A stretch of DNA of 64,000 nt from Prosthecobacter debontii (lineage in GTDB: Bacteria; Verrucomicrobiota; Verrucomicrobiia; Verrucomicrobiales; Verrucomicrobiaceae): positions 47,709 through 111,708 of the forward strand of contig NZ_FUYE01000020.1 in NCBI RefSeq assembly GCF_900167535.1. The letters are read 5' to 3'. Positions 63,284 to 64,000 of this stretch are shown here, in pieces. Position numbers and translations under genes: made by a program. The notes beneath the pieces are model-generated. The model was not told where the DNA came from, did no database searches, and was given only the letters and a program-made list of their open reading frames with translations. Within the stretch, counting starts at the first letter, position 1. Each line of letters starts with the position of its first letter.

Positions 63284-63300
63284 GCGGTCCAAAGGACCGC
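63284..63300. repeat. GC-rich palindrome GCGGTCC/GGACCGC
   Basis: Perfect 7-bp arms around AAA, between the PQQ operon and the transposase. A nearby GACGA/TCGTC palindrome (63241-63255) belongs to a segment (63234-63277) that resembles 53586-53625. No T-tract follows. Confidence 0.5.
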
Positions 63301-63325
63301 CGGATTCAGCCCAGCAACTGTGTTT
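63301..63325. mobile_element. Possible right-hand end of the IS110-type element
   Basis: The transposase stop codon is at 63326 and the intergenic repeat ends at 63300, so the element boundary probably falls in or near this stretch (CGGATTCAGCCCAGCAACTG and following bases). IS110 elements lack terminal inverted repeats, so the end cannot be fixed from one copy. Confidence 0.25.

Positions 63326-64000
<675 letters not shown>

Overview
The window reads as chromosomal DNA of a Verrucomicrobiota bacterium, probably near Prosthecobacter/Verrucomicrobium. This is an inference from gene content: several exported planctomycete-type cytochrome proteins (PSCyt1/DUF1549/DUF1553) paired with DUF1501 proteins, a very large beta-strand-repeat protein ending in a PEP-CTERM sorting signal, paired PQQ-like beta-propeller proteins, and Lys/Ala/Pro-rich histone-H1-like tails. 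Coding density is high and base composition is GC-rich. I see no rRNA, tRNA, CRISPR array, prophage or replication origin.

Layout. 1-894: 3' end of an error-prone DnaE2 polymerase. 897-6644 (minus): an exported cytochrome/DUF1553 protein, a DUF1501 protein and hemW. 6808-9419 (minus): yebC-rho with an intrinsic terminator. 9741-15191 (plus): nadE, an exported propeller-like protein, a SurA/PpiD-like membrane-anchored chaperone and a TPR protein, closed by a 20-bp perfect terminator stem. 15269-17000 (minus): rhodanese, a small membrane protein and an exported superoxide dismutase. 17105-21593 (plus): trmB and hrpA. 21603-32341 (minus): a six-gene block of two DUF1549/DUF1553 proteins, two DUF1501 proteins, a cytochrome-WD40 protein and a PPC-domain protein, several with overlapping stop/start codons. 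32427-36671 (minus): two soluble multi-PAS histidine kinases. 36819-37610 (plus): an rRNA methyltransferase. 37650-43650 (minus): ECF sigma factor, anti-sigma factor, giant PEP-CTERM protein and, upstream, a glutathione peroxidase. 43812-48000 (plus): ptsI, mrp and a PAP2 phosphatase. 47990-53436 (minus): an ArnT-like glycosyltransferase, trpE, a 38-residue membrane peptide, an OFA-type MFS transporter and a GYF_2 protein with an H1-like tail. 53650-56880 (minus): a large LamG/glycosidase-like exported protein. 57091-58572 (plus): a DUF3482 GTPase. 58640-58843: a probable structured RNA. 59151-63077 (plus): two exported PQQ-like propeller proteins with a terminator. 63326-64000 (minus): an IS110-type transposase cut by the window edge.

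Much of the window encodes an outward-facing, envelope-directed economy: exported haem-binding DUF1553 proteins with DUF1501 partners, propellers, LamG proteins, a sorted surface protein under a sigma/anti-sigma pair, and periplasmic oxidant defence (SOD, glutathione peroxidase). The remainder is housekeeping (nadE, rho, hrpA, trmB, trpE, hemW, mrp). The least explained items are the structured RNA candidate at 58640-58843, the six-gene cytochrome/DUF1501 block, the H1-like tails on two unrelated proteins, and a small family of GC-rich palindromes in intergenic gaps.
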